DNA of 64,000 nucleotides from Flammeovirgaceae bacterium SG7u.111 (GTDB lineage: Bacteria; Bacteroidota; Bacteroidia; Cytophagales; Flammeovirgaceae), in NCBI GenBank assembly GCA_034044135.1, contig CP139021.1:5533635-5597634 (forward strand), written 5' to 3'. The notes beneath the pieces are model-generated. The model was not told the origin of the DNA, searched no databases, and saw nothing but the letters and a program-made list of their open reading frames with translations. The translations under genes and the position numbers were made by a program. Below are positions 36,675 through 45,573 of this stretch, piece after piece (within the stretch, counting starts at the first letter, position 1; the number at the start of each line of letters is the position of its first letter).

Positions 36675-39600
36675 TTAAAGTCTAATACCTATAAGAGCTA
36701 TATCATCACGCTGTGGCTCATCTCCCATATATTCAATTAAATAATTCTCGAGGAGTTCTTTTTGACAAACCAAGTTTTTCCCTTTCACTTTTTCAAGTTG
36801 CTCTCTAAGCCTTTTCCTACCTAATCTCCTTCTATCCGAAGCCCGGTGCTGATCTATATATCCGTCAGTAGTTAAATAAAGGACTGTTCCTTGGTCAAAC
36901 ATAAACTCCTCAGATTCAAATGATAACTTTTCAGCTTTACTTCCACCAACTGACATCCTGCTACTTATATACTCATCTACCGACTCCTTAGTTGGTTGCT
37001 GTACAAACAAAGAGCTTTTAGCTCCTGCAAATACTACTTTTCCTTTTGCACCACCTTTATAAATAGCACACAATGCCATATCCATACCGTCTCTGTTATA
37101 AGTAGCTTCTTGCCTCAAAGCTTTCACCACATTTTTGTGAAGTACTTTAAGAATATTAGCTGGGTCGGTAATTTTCATCTCACCTACAATCCTGTTAAGA
37201 AGCGAACTGCCGATCATGCTCATGAACGCTCCTGGTACCCCATGACCTGTACAATCAACCACTGCAATAAAGGTTGCTTCCTCACTTTCGTGCATCCAAT
37301 AAAAATCACCAGAAACCACGTCCCTTGGACGGAAAAGTACGAAGTGGTCATCAAACTGACCAGACAGTTCCTCTTCCATCGGCAAAATAGCCTGTTGGAT
37401 GCGCTGGGCGTAATTGATGCTTGCGGTGATCATATCGTTCTTCTTGGAAATTGACTCGTTCGCATCTTGCAAATAATCGCGCTGCTGTTCTAGCTCTTCT
37501 GCCTGCTGCGCCATTTCCTCATTGGCTACTTGTAGCTCAGAAGTCCTCTCTTCAACTTTAAGCTCCAAAACCCTTTTTTGTTTTTTAATGGTGTGCATTC
37601 TATACTTATAAAAAGCAACTGAACCACCAACTACGATCAACCCGACTAATGTTCTAAACCACCAAGTTTCCCACCAAGGGGGCAAGATCGTAACCTTTAG
37701 AGTGACACCATTTTCGTTCCAAATCCCTTCATTGTTAGCTGCCTTTGCCCTAAACACATACTCTCCTGCACCAATATTCGTATAGGTTGCCTGTCTATTT
37801 TCCCCAATATAATTCCAATTCTTTTCAAACCCTTCTAACATATAGGCATACTGATTTTCATCAGTATTGGTAAAGTTCAAGGCAGTGAGTTCAAAGCTGA
37901 AAATATTTTGCTCATGGGTTAGCACAAGCTCCTTCAGCGTACTGATATCTCCTTTAAGAGGAGAGTTTTCATCTTTAAAAGAGACTTCTTTATTGAACAG
38001 GTTAAACTTAGTAATATGCACAGGAGGAATGTTGTTATTAACTTTAATTTCTTCTGGTCTGAAAACATTCAACCCTTTTACCCCACCAAAATACATCTCT
38101 CCAGTACTCGTATACATAGAACCATCGTCAAAGCTTTTGCTTTGCATCTTATCTTTCACTCCATAGTTTGATACAGCCCCTGTTTGAGGGTTAAATTTAG
38201 ATAGTCCATTCGATGTTCCTAACCATAGATTACCCTCTTTGTCCTTTTGGATGGCTCTAATCGAATTGCTCGGTAATCCATTATTTTCAACATCGTAAAT
38301 TTTGATGTTTTTGGTCTTTTGATCAAACAAAAATAAACCAGATTCCTTTGTTCCCAGCCAAATCCTGTCTTCATCCTCTGATAAAAAACATGCTATGTTT
38401 AGCTTGGCTGATAAGTCTTCGAAAAAAATAAACCCATCCCTCTTTATGTCATATTTATACATAAAACCTCGAACGCCAACCCAAAGATTATTATAAGGAT
38501 CTGCGTAAAGAACCTCTGCCCCCTTTGCAGGCGGGAAGTTTCCCTTCCCTTTCTTGCTATAAAAATGTGTAAACTTCTCGGTTTTGGGATCGAACTTGGA
38601 AAAAGCGACACCATTATTCCCACAAAAGTTATAGCCGACCCAAACTTGATTGTCTGTGCTGACCGCTACTTGCCATACATGGTCGCACGCCAATCCTTCT
38701 GGTTTATCATCATTTGCCCTATAGGCTTTGAACTTACCCGTTTTAGGGTTAAACTTATTTAATCCACCGCTCCATGTACCAATCCAGATCATCCCGTCTT
38801 CTGTTTCTGCCATACCGATCGCTTGTTTGGCCGAAATACTGTGCTTATCTTTTGGGTCATGTATGTAATGCTTGAATTTGCCCGTTTCTGGATCAAATTT
38901 ATTAAGCCCACCTTGGTCAGTACCAATCCATATTGTCCCATCCTGACCCTCCAAATAAGAAGTGATCATATTATCACTCAGGCTATTTTCAAGATCGAAA
39001 CCCTGTTTCCTGTATAACTTGAAAGGTTTTAAATTAAGGTCCAAGATGTTGGCACCACCATACTGGGTGGCTATCCAGATGAGCCCATCGGGTGAGCGGT
39101 ATAAGTTTAAAACATGATTACTTGTAAGACTGTTGGGGAAGTTTATATCATGCTCAAAAAGCTGCTGCTCACCGGTTTGTATATTAATCGCTTTCAGTCC
39201 CATATTTCTTTTATACCCGACTAAGACAATGTTTTCGTCATAAGGGACGATACCAGTGATATCAATTTCTTTTTCGGCTGTCTGGTCTCCTGTATAATGC
39301 CTGATTTTCCTTATGGTATGGTCTTTTTTATTTAAAACAAAAAAACAGTCTATGTTGAGAGCCGAAGTAAAGAGCAAGTTTTCTCCAGTAATGTCATCGA
39401 CCATTTCTCTGATTGGCATATTTCCATAGCCCAGATGTTTATAGTCGATTTTAGTGGTTTTATTATATTTTCCACATTTCACCAAAAATGAGGTATTGGA
39501 TAATTTATACCAAAGAGTGCCATCACCATCTACAAAAACGGCTCTTGGATGTTCATTTTTTTTCGGTTTGATCTCTGGAGGGAGAGGCAATTGTATTTCC

Positions 39601-40100
39601 TTTGCCACTCCTTGTTCTAAATAATACTTTAATATTTTTCCTCGATTATTGTTGATGAGCACACTGCCATCGGGGCTTTTTACCAAGTTTGAAAATCCAT
39701 TTCCCTGTATCTTATGTTCTTCCCCATCTAGTCCTACATAGGTTTCGACTATAGCGAAACTATCTACTGACTGATCGTACTTGGATAATATTGCCGACAA
39801 AACCCAAAGTTCACCATTAGAATCAATACAAGTGCTGTTAATGTTTCCGACTAACCACTTACCTTTATGTTCTTTTTTGTATTGTACTATTTCATACCCA
39901 TCATACCTGCTCAAAAAACTACCCCCATATATCCACATATACCCTCTCCCATCTTGTACAAAGCCATTCACGTAGTTTGCCGCAAGCCCATCATCCACTG
40001 ATAAATGTTTAAAACAGTTATCTGGAACTTGTTGTGAGAACAAATTTTGGGAAAGGAAACTGTATACAAACAAAAAGATTAGTTGAGCCTTATTTCTCAT
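36675..40100 (-). CDS. periplasmic-propeller sensor with cytoplasmic SpoIIE/PP2C phosphatase (copy 1)
   Basis: The 1141-residue protein has a signal peptide, then about 14 propeller strands-repeats of the two-component regulator propeller type (for example GLIWIATQYGG, GTIWIGTDQGG, NLWLGTSNGLS) to about residue 720. A Y_Y_Y domain follows (about 740-800, YAYMLEGFEKNWNYIGENR), then one membrane helix after PPWWETWWF (about 808-832) and a coiled coil (NEEMAQQAEELEQQRDYLQ). The C-terminal SpoIIE/PP2C phosphatase starts near 905: FRPRDVVSGDFYW, VVDCTGHGVPGAFMS and the end motif DEPQRDDIALIGI keep the metal-binding Asp residues. It likely senses an extracellular or periplasmic signal, perhaps a glycan, and dephosphorylates a Ser/Thr target such as an anti-sigma antagonist; no partner is encoded nearby. 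Copy 2 is at 41652-45107. Confidence 0.9.
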   Translation of the reverse strand: MRNKAQLIFLFVYSFLSQNLFSQQVPDNCFKHLSVDDGLAANYVNGFVQDGRGYMWIYGGSFLSRYDGYEIVQYKKEHKGKWLVGNINSTCIDSNGELWVLSAILSKYDQSVDSFAIVETYVGLDGEEHKIQGNGFSNLVKSPDGSVLINNNRGKILKYYLEQGVAKEIQLPLPPEIKPKKNEHPRAVFVDGDGTLWYKLSNTSFLVKCGKYNKTTKIDYKHLGYGNMPIREMVDDITGENLLFTSALNIDCFFVLNKKDHTIRKIRHYTGDQTAEKEIDITGIVPYDENIVLVGYKRNMGLKAINIQTGEQQLFEHDINFPNSLTSNHVLNLYRSPDGLIWIATQYGGANILDLNLKPFKLYRKQGFDLENSLSDNMITSYLEGQDGTIWIGTDQGGLNKFDPETGKFKHYIHDPKDKHSISAKQAIGMAETEDGMIWIGTWSGGLNKFNPKTGKFKAYRANDDKPEGLACDHVWQVAVSTDNQVWVGYNFCGNNGVAFSKFDPKTEKFTHFYSKKGKGNFPPAKGAEVLYADPYNNLWVGVRGFMYKYDIKRDGFIFFEDLSAKLNIACFLSEDEDRIWLGTKESGLFLFDQKTKNIKIYDVENNGLPSNSIRAIQKDKEGNLWLGTSNGLSKFNPQTGAVSNYGVKDKMQSKSFDDGSMYTSTGEMYFGGVKGLNVFRPEEIKVNNNIPPVHITKFNLFNKEVSFKDENSPLKGDISTLKELVLTHEQNIFSFELTALNFTNTDENQYAYMLEGFEKNWNYIGENRQATYTNIGAGEYVFRAKAANNEGIWNENGVTLKVTILPPWWETWWFRTLVGLIVVGGSVAFYKYRMHTIKKQKRVLELKVEERTSELQVANEEMAQQAEELEQQRDYLQDANESISKKNDMITASINYAQRIQQAILPMEEELSGQFDDHFVLFRPRDVVSGDFYWMHESEEATFIAVVDCTGHGVPGAFMSMIGSSLLNRIVGEMKITDPANILKVLHKNVVKALRQEATYNRDGMDMALCAIYKGGAKGKVVFAGAKSSLFVQQPTKESVDEYISSRMSVGGSKAEKLSFESEEFMFDQGTVLYLTTDGYIDQHRASDRRRLGRKRLREQLEKVKGKNLVCQKELLENYLIEYMGDEPQRDDIALIGIRL

Positions 40101-40444
40101 TAGTTTTAGGTTCTAGATAATGATTAGAGCTAAGTAGCTTATCATAATTAATACACATACTGGCATAGATATTTTTTTTACTCAGCTAGCGGACTTTCTC
40201 TCAGGACAAAAAAATCCATGCATAGCAACGCTACAGATTGATTTTTTTAACAACGCATAGCAAAAAAAAAGGAACAACTAATATGCATGAGTATTTGTGA
40301 TTAGCGACTTAATAAAAAAACAATTATTAACTTGGTTGAGAACGGGGCATAAAACCTATTATTATAGCGAAAAGCTTTCCAACACTTTTAACAAAATTCA
40401 CGACAAGCAGTTTCTCTAAATACTTAGAAAATAAGCCAAGTTCA
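40101..40444. other. intergenic region upstream of sensor-phosphatase 1
   Basis: This gap of about 340 AT-rich bases lies between the start of copy 1 (40100) and the end of the decayed third copy. Two copies of GCATAGCAA (near 40216 and 40254) are the only repeat noticed. It probably contains the copy 1 promoter. Confidence 0.4.
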
Positions 40445-40703
40445 TTAAAGCTTAATGCAACTATGGCTATATCACCTCTTTGAGGCTCTCCTCCATCCAT
40501 AAATTCGCCCAAAAAGACCTCTAAGCACTCTTTTTGACATCCCAACCCGAAGCCTTGCATCTCTTCAAACACGACTTTAAGATTCGATGTGTTTTGTGAA
40601 TTGGACAGAGGGCCTTATCCATCCCATCTCGGATGTAGGCGGTGTCACCTAAGAGATTTTAGTAACTATTTTCAGGTTGTTCAAATTGTTTTGCCAGGGT
40701 TCG
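40445..40703 (-). pseudogene. decayed remnant of a third sensor-phosphatase (SpoIIE C-terminal end)
   Basis: Read on the minus strand in shifting frames, this stretch aligns with the last part of both neighbouring phosphatases. EPWQNNLNNLKIVTKIS followed by an in-frame stop corresponds weakly to DPANILKVLHKNVVKAL. In the next frame YIRDGMDKALCPIHK matches YNRDGMDMALCAIYK. After another shift, KVVF matches the next conserved segment, then about 100 residues are missing, and CQKECLEVFLGEFMDGGEPQ then RGDIAIVAL matches CQKELLENYLIEYMGDEPQ then RDDIALIGI. At least two frameshifts, one stop and one deletion make it nonfunctional. It lies directly after the lipoprotein gene and is evidence for an earlier, larger tandem array. 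Confidence 0.8.
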
Positions 40704-40706
40704 TAT

Positions 40707-41456
40707 CTACTCCACTAAGTCTGCTTTGGTCAACTCAATCTCCTGAAGTTCTGAAAGGTTCAGTGGCATTACGAGGCTCATTTCCCAATAGCTCCCAATG
40801 GCATGTTCATTCACCGCAGCTGGATGAAACACAAAGTTATCTTCCGTGCTTTCCGCAGAAGGAGGCCTGTACCAAGACTGCGCTTCCACTACCACTTTTT
40901 CATACCCCACCCCAAAAGCATTTACACGAAAAGAATTTGTCTCAAAAGGAGAAAAGATACTGCCTTCCTTGGTTCGGGCTATCAAAAACGTCGCTTTTTC
41001 TATTTGCCCATTCTCACGGTTCAACTTTGCCAAAATACTCACCTCAGCACCACCACCGTAGCCATAATCTGAAAACAACACACTATCAAAAGCATGCGTT
41101 TGACTGTACCTTTTTTGGAAAGAAGCATCTGTACTATCACTACCATTTACCGAAAAAACAACCCATGGATTATCTTCAGGATCAAGGTTAACTAGCGTCG
41201 CCTGCTCTCGCAAACCTGAAATAGCATGAGCCACCCGCCAACTAACATTTCCTGCCGCATCGGTTTTTTGTACATAAGGGTCTTGGTTGGTATTGCTTAC
41301 TTGATCGTAACCCACTTCGTAGGTATTTCCTATCCTGTCCTTCACCAAAGTGAGGGTTTCAGGCAAAATAATCTCTTCTTTTTCCTCATCCTTTTCAAAA
41401 AGGCTACAGCCTACTATTGGCAAAAGGACAGCGAATAAAATATACTTCAACTTCAT
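40707..41456 (-). CDS. lipoprotein of unknown function
   Basis: The 249-residue protein has a lipoprotein signal peptide ending in LPIVGC (lipobox Cys at residue 17), followed by an acidic/charged tail (SLFEKDEEKEE), the kind of sequence that in some Bacteroidota directs lipoproteins to the cell surface. The rest is beta-rich (TYEVGYDQVSN, NPWVVFSVNG, SYWEMSLVMPLNLSE) and I do not recognise a family. It sits between two sensor-phosphatase genes, with the decayed third copy touching its 3' end; whether it works with them is unknown. Confidence 0.72.
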   Translation of the reverse strand: MKLKYILFAVLLPIVGCSLFEKDEEKEEIILPETLTLVKDRIGNTYEVGYDQVSNTNQDPYVQKTDAAGNVSWRVAHAISGLREQATLVNLDPEDNPWVVFSVNGSDSTDASFQKRYSQTHAFDSVLFSDYGYGGGAEVSILAKLNRENGQIEKATFLIARTKEGSIFSPFETNSFRVNAFGVGYEKVVVEAQSWYRPPSAESTEDNFVFHPAAVNEHAIGSYWEMSLVMPLNLSELQEIELTKADLVE

Positions 41457-41583
41457 GATCTATGTGTTAGGTTTTATATCCTCCCAACGAACAAGAAGAT
41501 GATTTATGGTAACAAATTCAATTTTGAAGTATTCAAAAATACTGATAAGCACCGTGTGCAGGAAAACGCCTGTATATTGACAT

Positions 41584-41620
41584 AAAAAAACCTTCCACAA
41601 TAGATTCATATTACGGAAGG
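41584..41620 (-). terminator. terminator after sensor-phosphatase 2
   Basis: CCTTCC (41591-41596) pairs with GGAAGG (41615-41620); on the minus strand a run of seven T follows (A-run 41584-41590). It lies 32 bases past the stop at 41652. Confidence 0.7.
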
Positions 41621-41651
41621 AGAAATGTATCATTGTTATGATACTAAAACA

Positions 41652-44600
41652 TTACAATTTTATTCCAATCATAGCGATGTCGTCCCGCTGTGGTTCATCT
41701 CCCATATACTCATCCAAGTACTTTTCCAAGTATACCTTTTGGTCTAGCAAGGCCAAACCTTTGACTACCTCTAACTGCTCCTTAAGGCGCTTCCTGCCAA
41801 GCCTCCTCCTGTCCAAAGCCCGATGCTGGTCTATGTAACCATCTGTGGTAAGATAAAGCACCGTTCCTTCCTCAAAAGAAAACTCCTCTGCCCTGAAGCT
41901 GGTCTTTTCGGTCTTGCTTCCACCTACCGACATACGACTGCTCTCAAACACCTCCAGCGGGGCGGTAGGGTACTGTACAAACAGAAAGCTCTTCGCACCG
42001 GCAAACACTACCTTTTGATGCCCCTTGTTTTTATAGATGGCGCAGAGCCCCATGTCCATGCCATCTCGGTTTCTACTCGTCTCTTGGCGTAATGCCTTCA
42101 CTATGTTGTGGTGGAGGTGAGCAAGGATTTCTTTAGGGTCTGTAACTCTCATCTCACCAACTATCCTATTGAGCAAGGAACTACCTATCATACTCATAAA
42201 AGCACCTGGCACACCATGCCCTGTACAATCTACTACGGCAATATAAGTCACCCCGTCCCCTTCGTGCATCCAATAAAAATCTCCAGAGACAACATCCCGC
42301 GGACGAAAAAGCACAAAATGGTCACTGAACTGGCGCGCAAGCTCTTCTTCCAAGGGCAAGATAGCCTGCTGGATACGCTGGGCATAGTTGATGCTCGCTG
42401 TGATCATCTCATTCTTTTGGGAAATCGACTCGTTGGCCTCCTGCAAATAATCCCGTTGCTGTTCTAGCTCCTCTGCCTGTTGGGCCATCTCTTCATTTTG
42501 TACCTGAATTTCGTCATTGGCTTCTTGCAGTTCCGAAGTTCGCTCTTGTACTTTTCTCTCCAAAAGCTTTTTCTGCTCCTTTAGCTTAAAAGTCCTGTAT
42601 CTATAGAACCCAAAAGCCCCACCTATCACTAGCCCCCCTACTATCAGCCTAAACCACCAAGTTTCCCACCAAGGGGGCAGGATCGTTATTTTCAAAGAAA
42701 GACCCTCTTCATTCCACAAACCATCATTATTAGCAGCTTTTGCCTTAAAAACATATTCACCTGCATTTAGATTGGTATAAGTTGCTGTTCTTTTTTCACC
42801 TATATAATTCCAATCTTGCTCAAACCCTTCCAACATGTAGGCATACCGGTTTTGCTCAGGGTTGGTGTAATTGAGCGTAGTAAGCTCCAAACTGAATATA
42901 TTTTGCTCATGGGTAAGCGTTAGGTGCTCTAGGCTACTAATATCTTCCTCTAGAGGAGACCCCTCATCTTTGAAAGTAACCTCTTTATTGAACAAATTAA
43001 ATTTTGTGATAAATACTGGAGGTATATTTTGGTTTGATTTTATTTCTTCTGGACGAAAAACATTCAGCCCTTTCACACCCCCAAAATACATTTCTCCCGT
43101 ACTCGAATACAAAGACCCATCGTCAAACCCTTTACTCTGCATCCCATCTTTCACCCCAAAGCTTGTTACATCACCCGAAGCCGGATTAAACCTAACCAAC
43201 CCATTTCCAGTTCCCATCCAAAGGTTGCCTTCTTTATCCTTTTGAATAGACTTAACCTCGTTACTTGGAAAACCATGACTATATTGATTATAGCGTGTTA
43301 TCGTTTCTGTTTCCTCATCAAACAAAAGAAGCCCTCCCCCTCGTGTACCCATCCACATTTTGCCCTCTCCCTCTTCTAAAAAACAGTCCACTGCAAAGCT
43401 ATCGAAGTACGTATCCTTTGGTAAAATAAAATGCTTAAACTGCCCCTTATCTATTTCATATTTAAACACATATAAACCCGATCCTTTTTGGGCACCCACC
43501 CATAAGTTGTTGTACGAATCTGCATAAAGTACATTTAGCCCATCGGTCAATGGAACACCTTCCTCTCTCGAATAAGAAAAATGCTCAAACTCTTCGGTTA
43601 CAGGATCGAACAATGAAAATGCAATCCCAGTCTCTCCGCACCAGTTGTATCCTACCCAAATCTTATCATCTGCACTCACAGCTACTTGCATTACATGGTT
43701 ACAAACTAATGATTCGGGATTATCTTGGTTCATCATATAGGTCTTAAATTTACCCGTTTTAGGGTTAAACTTATTGAGCCCGCCATTCCATGTCGCTACC
43801 CAAATTGTCCCATCTTCCGTTTCTGCCAATGACAATACATCATCTGATGAGAGACTTCCTTTGGTAGGGCTGTGTACAAAATGCTCAAACTTCTCTCTTC
43901 TAGGATCAAATTTGTTCAATCCTTTGAATGTACCTATCCAAATACTACCATCTTTCCCCTCCAAGTAGGACGTAACCATATTGTAGCTCAAGCTGTTTTC
44001 TAAATCAAACCCTTGTTTTTTGTACAACCTAAATGGCTTCAAATTCGGGTCTAATATATTGACCCCTTCATAATGGGTCCCAATCCATATAAGCCCATCA
44101 GAAGACCGATACATACTCACTATATTATTGTTTGAAAGGCTATTGGGGTAGTTTATATCATTTTTAAACTCTTTGATTTCACCAGTCTTTAGGTTAACAG
44201 ACCTTATTCCTAGATTTTCCACATACCCAACCAGTATTGTATTTTCATCGTAAGAAACAGCTCCGGCAAGAAACTTATTTACATAAGTAGTATTTTTCCA
44301 AGTATGCCTAACCTTCCTGAAGGTTCTCTCTTTTTTATTGAATAGAAAGAAAAAAGAGAGGTTTGCATTAGGAATCAATATTAGATTTTCGCCTGTATAA
44401 TCATCAAGGATTTTATTAAGACCCACCTCTCCAAAACCAAGGCTTTTATAATCCAAAAGTACCGCAGGCTCTCCCTTTACGCTCATCACCAAATATGAAC
44501 TATTAGCCAAATTATACCATAAAACCCCTTCTTTGTCTATAAAGATCGCCTTGCTCTCATTGCCTTGTTTTTCTTCAATTTCTTGTGGTACAGGCACAGA

Positions 44601-45107
44601 GCTCTCTTCCGATAATAACGTCTTTGTATCTACATGTACTATTCTTTTCCCACCCTTGCTGGCAATCAAGTTGCCGTCGCTATCAACTTCTATATTATTA
44701 AACTCTCTTAGGTCAATATTCTCCCCTTCAAGGCTCTTATAGCTTACTATTCTAGTAAAATCATCTGTAGGTTCATTGTACTTCAAAAGCGCAGAACTGG
44801 TAAGAAACCACAGCGTCCCAGCCTTGTCAACACAAGCATCATAGGGGTAGCCGTAAAAACTTGTAGAATCATTAGGGTCGTAAGAGTAATGGACTGTACT
44901 GTAACCATCGTATCTATTCACACTACCTTCGCCATAAATCCACATATACCCCCGGGCATCTTCCACAAAGCCATCCACATGGTTCTTGGCCAAGCCATTA
45001 TCCATTGAAAGATGTTTAAACGTATTATCAGGAATATATTGGGCAAATAGACATTGAGAAATAACCCAAAAACAGGTTACTAAGAATATCGTTTTTCTTA
45101 TTTTCAT
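41652..45107 (-). CDS. periplasmic-propeller sensor with cytoplasmic SpoIIE/PP2C phosphatase (copy 2)
   Basis: The 1151-residue paralogue of the gene at 36675 has the same order: signal peptide (ends near CLFAQ), propeller repeats to about residue 735 (for example GLIWIGTHYEG, GTIWVATWNGG, NLWMGTGNGLV), Y_Y_Y domain (YAYMLEGFEQDWNYIGEKR), membrane helix near 820, coiled coil, and SpoIIE/PP2C with FRPRDVVSGDFYW, VVDCTGHGVPGAFMS and DEPQRDDIAMIGI. The coiled coil is longer by one heptad-like insert (ANDEIQVQ) than in copy 1. The phosphatase and coiled-coil regions are more alike between the two copies than the propellers, as expected if the sensors have diverged to read different ligands. The lipoprotein gene follows at 40707-41456. 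Confidence 0.9.
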   Translation of the reverse strand: MKIRKTIFLVTCFWVISQCLFAQYIPDNTFKHLSMDNGLAKNHVDGFVEDARGYMWIYGEGSVNRYDGYSTVHYSYDPNDSTSFYGYPYDACVDKAGTLWFLTSSALLKYNEPTDDFTRIVSYKSLEGENIDLREFNNIEVDSDGNLIASKGGKRIVHVDTKTLLSEESSVPVPQEIEEKQGNESKAIFIDKEGVLWYNLANSSYLVMSVKGEPAVLLDYKSLGFGEVGLNKILDDYTGENLILIPNANLSFFFLFNKKERTFRKVRHTWKNTTYVNKFLAGAVSYDENTILVGYVENLGIRSVNLKTGEIKEFKNDINYPNSLSNNNIVSMYRSSDGLIWIGTHYEGVNILDPNLKPFRLYKKQGFDLENSLSYNMVTSYLEGKDGSIWIGTFKGLNKFDPRREKFEHFVHSPTKGSLSSDDVLSLAETEDGTIWVATWNGGLNKFNPKTGKFKTYMMNQDNPESLVCNHVMQVAVSADDKIWVGYNWCGETGIAFSLFDPVTEEFEHFSYSREEGVPLTDGLNVLYADSYNNLWVGAQKGSGLYVFKYEIDKGQFKHFILPKDTYFDSFAVDCFLEEGEGKMWMGTRGGGLLLFDEETETITRYNQYSHGFPSNEVKSIQKDKEGNLWMGTGNGLVRFNPASGDVTSFGVKDGMQSKGFDDGSLYSSTGEMYFGGVKGLNVFRPEEIKSNQNIPPVFITKFNLFNKEVTFKDEGSPLEEDISSLEHLTLTHEQNIFSLELTTLNYTNPEQNRYAYMLEGFEQDWNYIGEKRTATYTNLNAGEYVFKAKAANNDGLWNEEGLSLKITILPPWWETWWFRLIVGGLVIGGAFGFYRYRTFKLKEQKKLLERKVQERTSELQEANDEIQVQNEEMAQQAEELEQQRDYLQEANESISQKNEMITASINYAQRIQQAILPLEEELARQFSDHFVLFRPRDVVSGDFYWMHEGDGVTYIAVVDCTGHGVPGAFMSMIGSSLLNRIVGEMRVTDPKEILAHLHHNIVKALRQETSRNRDGMDMGLCAIYKNKGHQKVVFAGAKSFLFVQYPTAPLEVFESSRMSVGGSKTEKTSFRAEEFSFEEGTVLYLTTDGYIDQHRALDRRRLGRKRLKEQLEVVKGLALLDQKVYLEKYLDEYMGDEPQRDDIAMIGIKL

Positions 45108-45573
45108 TGTGCTTTTGTTCGTATCTATTGGTTATTGGTCAGTAAAAAAACATCTCTATAACTCAAATAATAGTTCTAAGGCGAAACGTCAGAATTAGCT
45201 TTTAAAAGCTGAAAATCGACATAAATTTTCCATCATTGACTTTTTGTTGAGAAATAACAGACCAAAAACACCCCTCGATGGAGTAAATGTTTAGTCAAGA
45301 AATAAGCAGCTGAGGGTATATTGTATAAATGATGTCTAAAAAATAAGGAAGAATTTTTCGGAAGAATCAGATACCTCAAAACAAGCCTATCTATTGATAG
45401 CGCCATACCGACCTCCTGGTTCTTTTTTGACAGAACTATATACAGCTCGCCTAAACCAGCAAATTATACTTTAAAAAAAATACTTGATGACATCAAAATA
45501 TGGCAACCTATAAGTCGGTTGCTTAGCCTTGGTTTTTCGCCAACGGTTAGAGTTCTTTTTTGATTTATAAAAA
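45108..45573. other. intergenic region upstream of sensor-phosphatase 2
   Basis: This stretch of 466 bases lies between the start of copy 2 and the stop of the DUF255 gene, both on the minus strand. I saw no clear hairpin terminator for the DUF255 gene, no further phosphatase remnant and no open frame worth calling. Confidence 0.4.

Noticed and set aside
40589-41191. A 200-codon plus-strand frame over the lipoprotein gene and the pseudogene remnant
   Set aside because: The minus strand carries a clear lipoprotein signal and a phosphatase remnant; the plus frame is rich in His, Ser and Pro without pattern.
45108-45573. A possible fourth sensor-phosphatase remnant upstream of copy 2
   Set aside because: I looked for the conserved phosphatase motifs in all frames by eye and found none.
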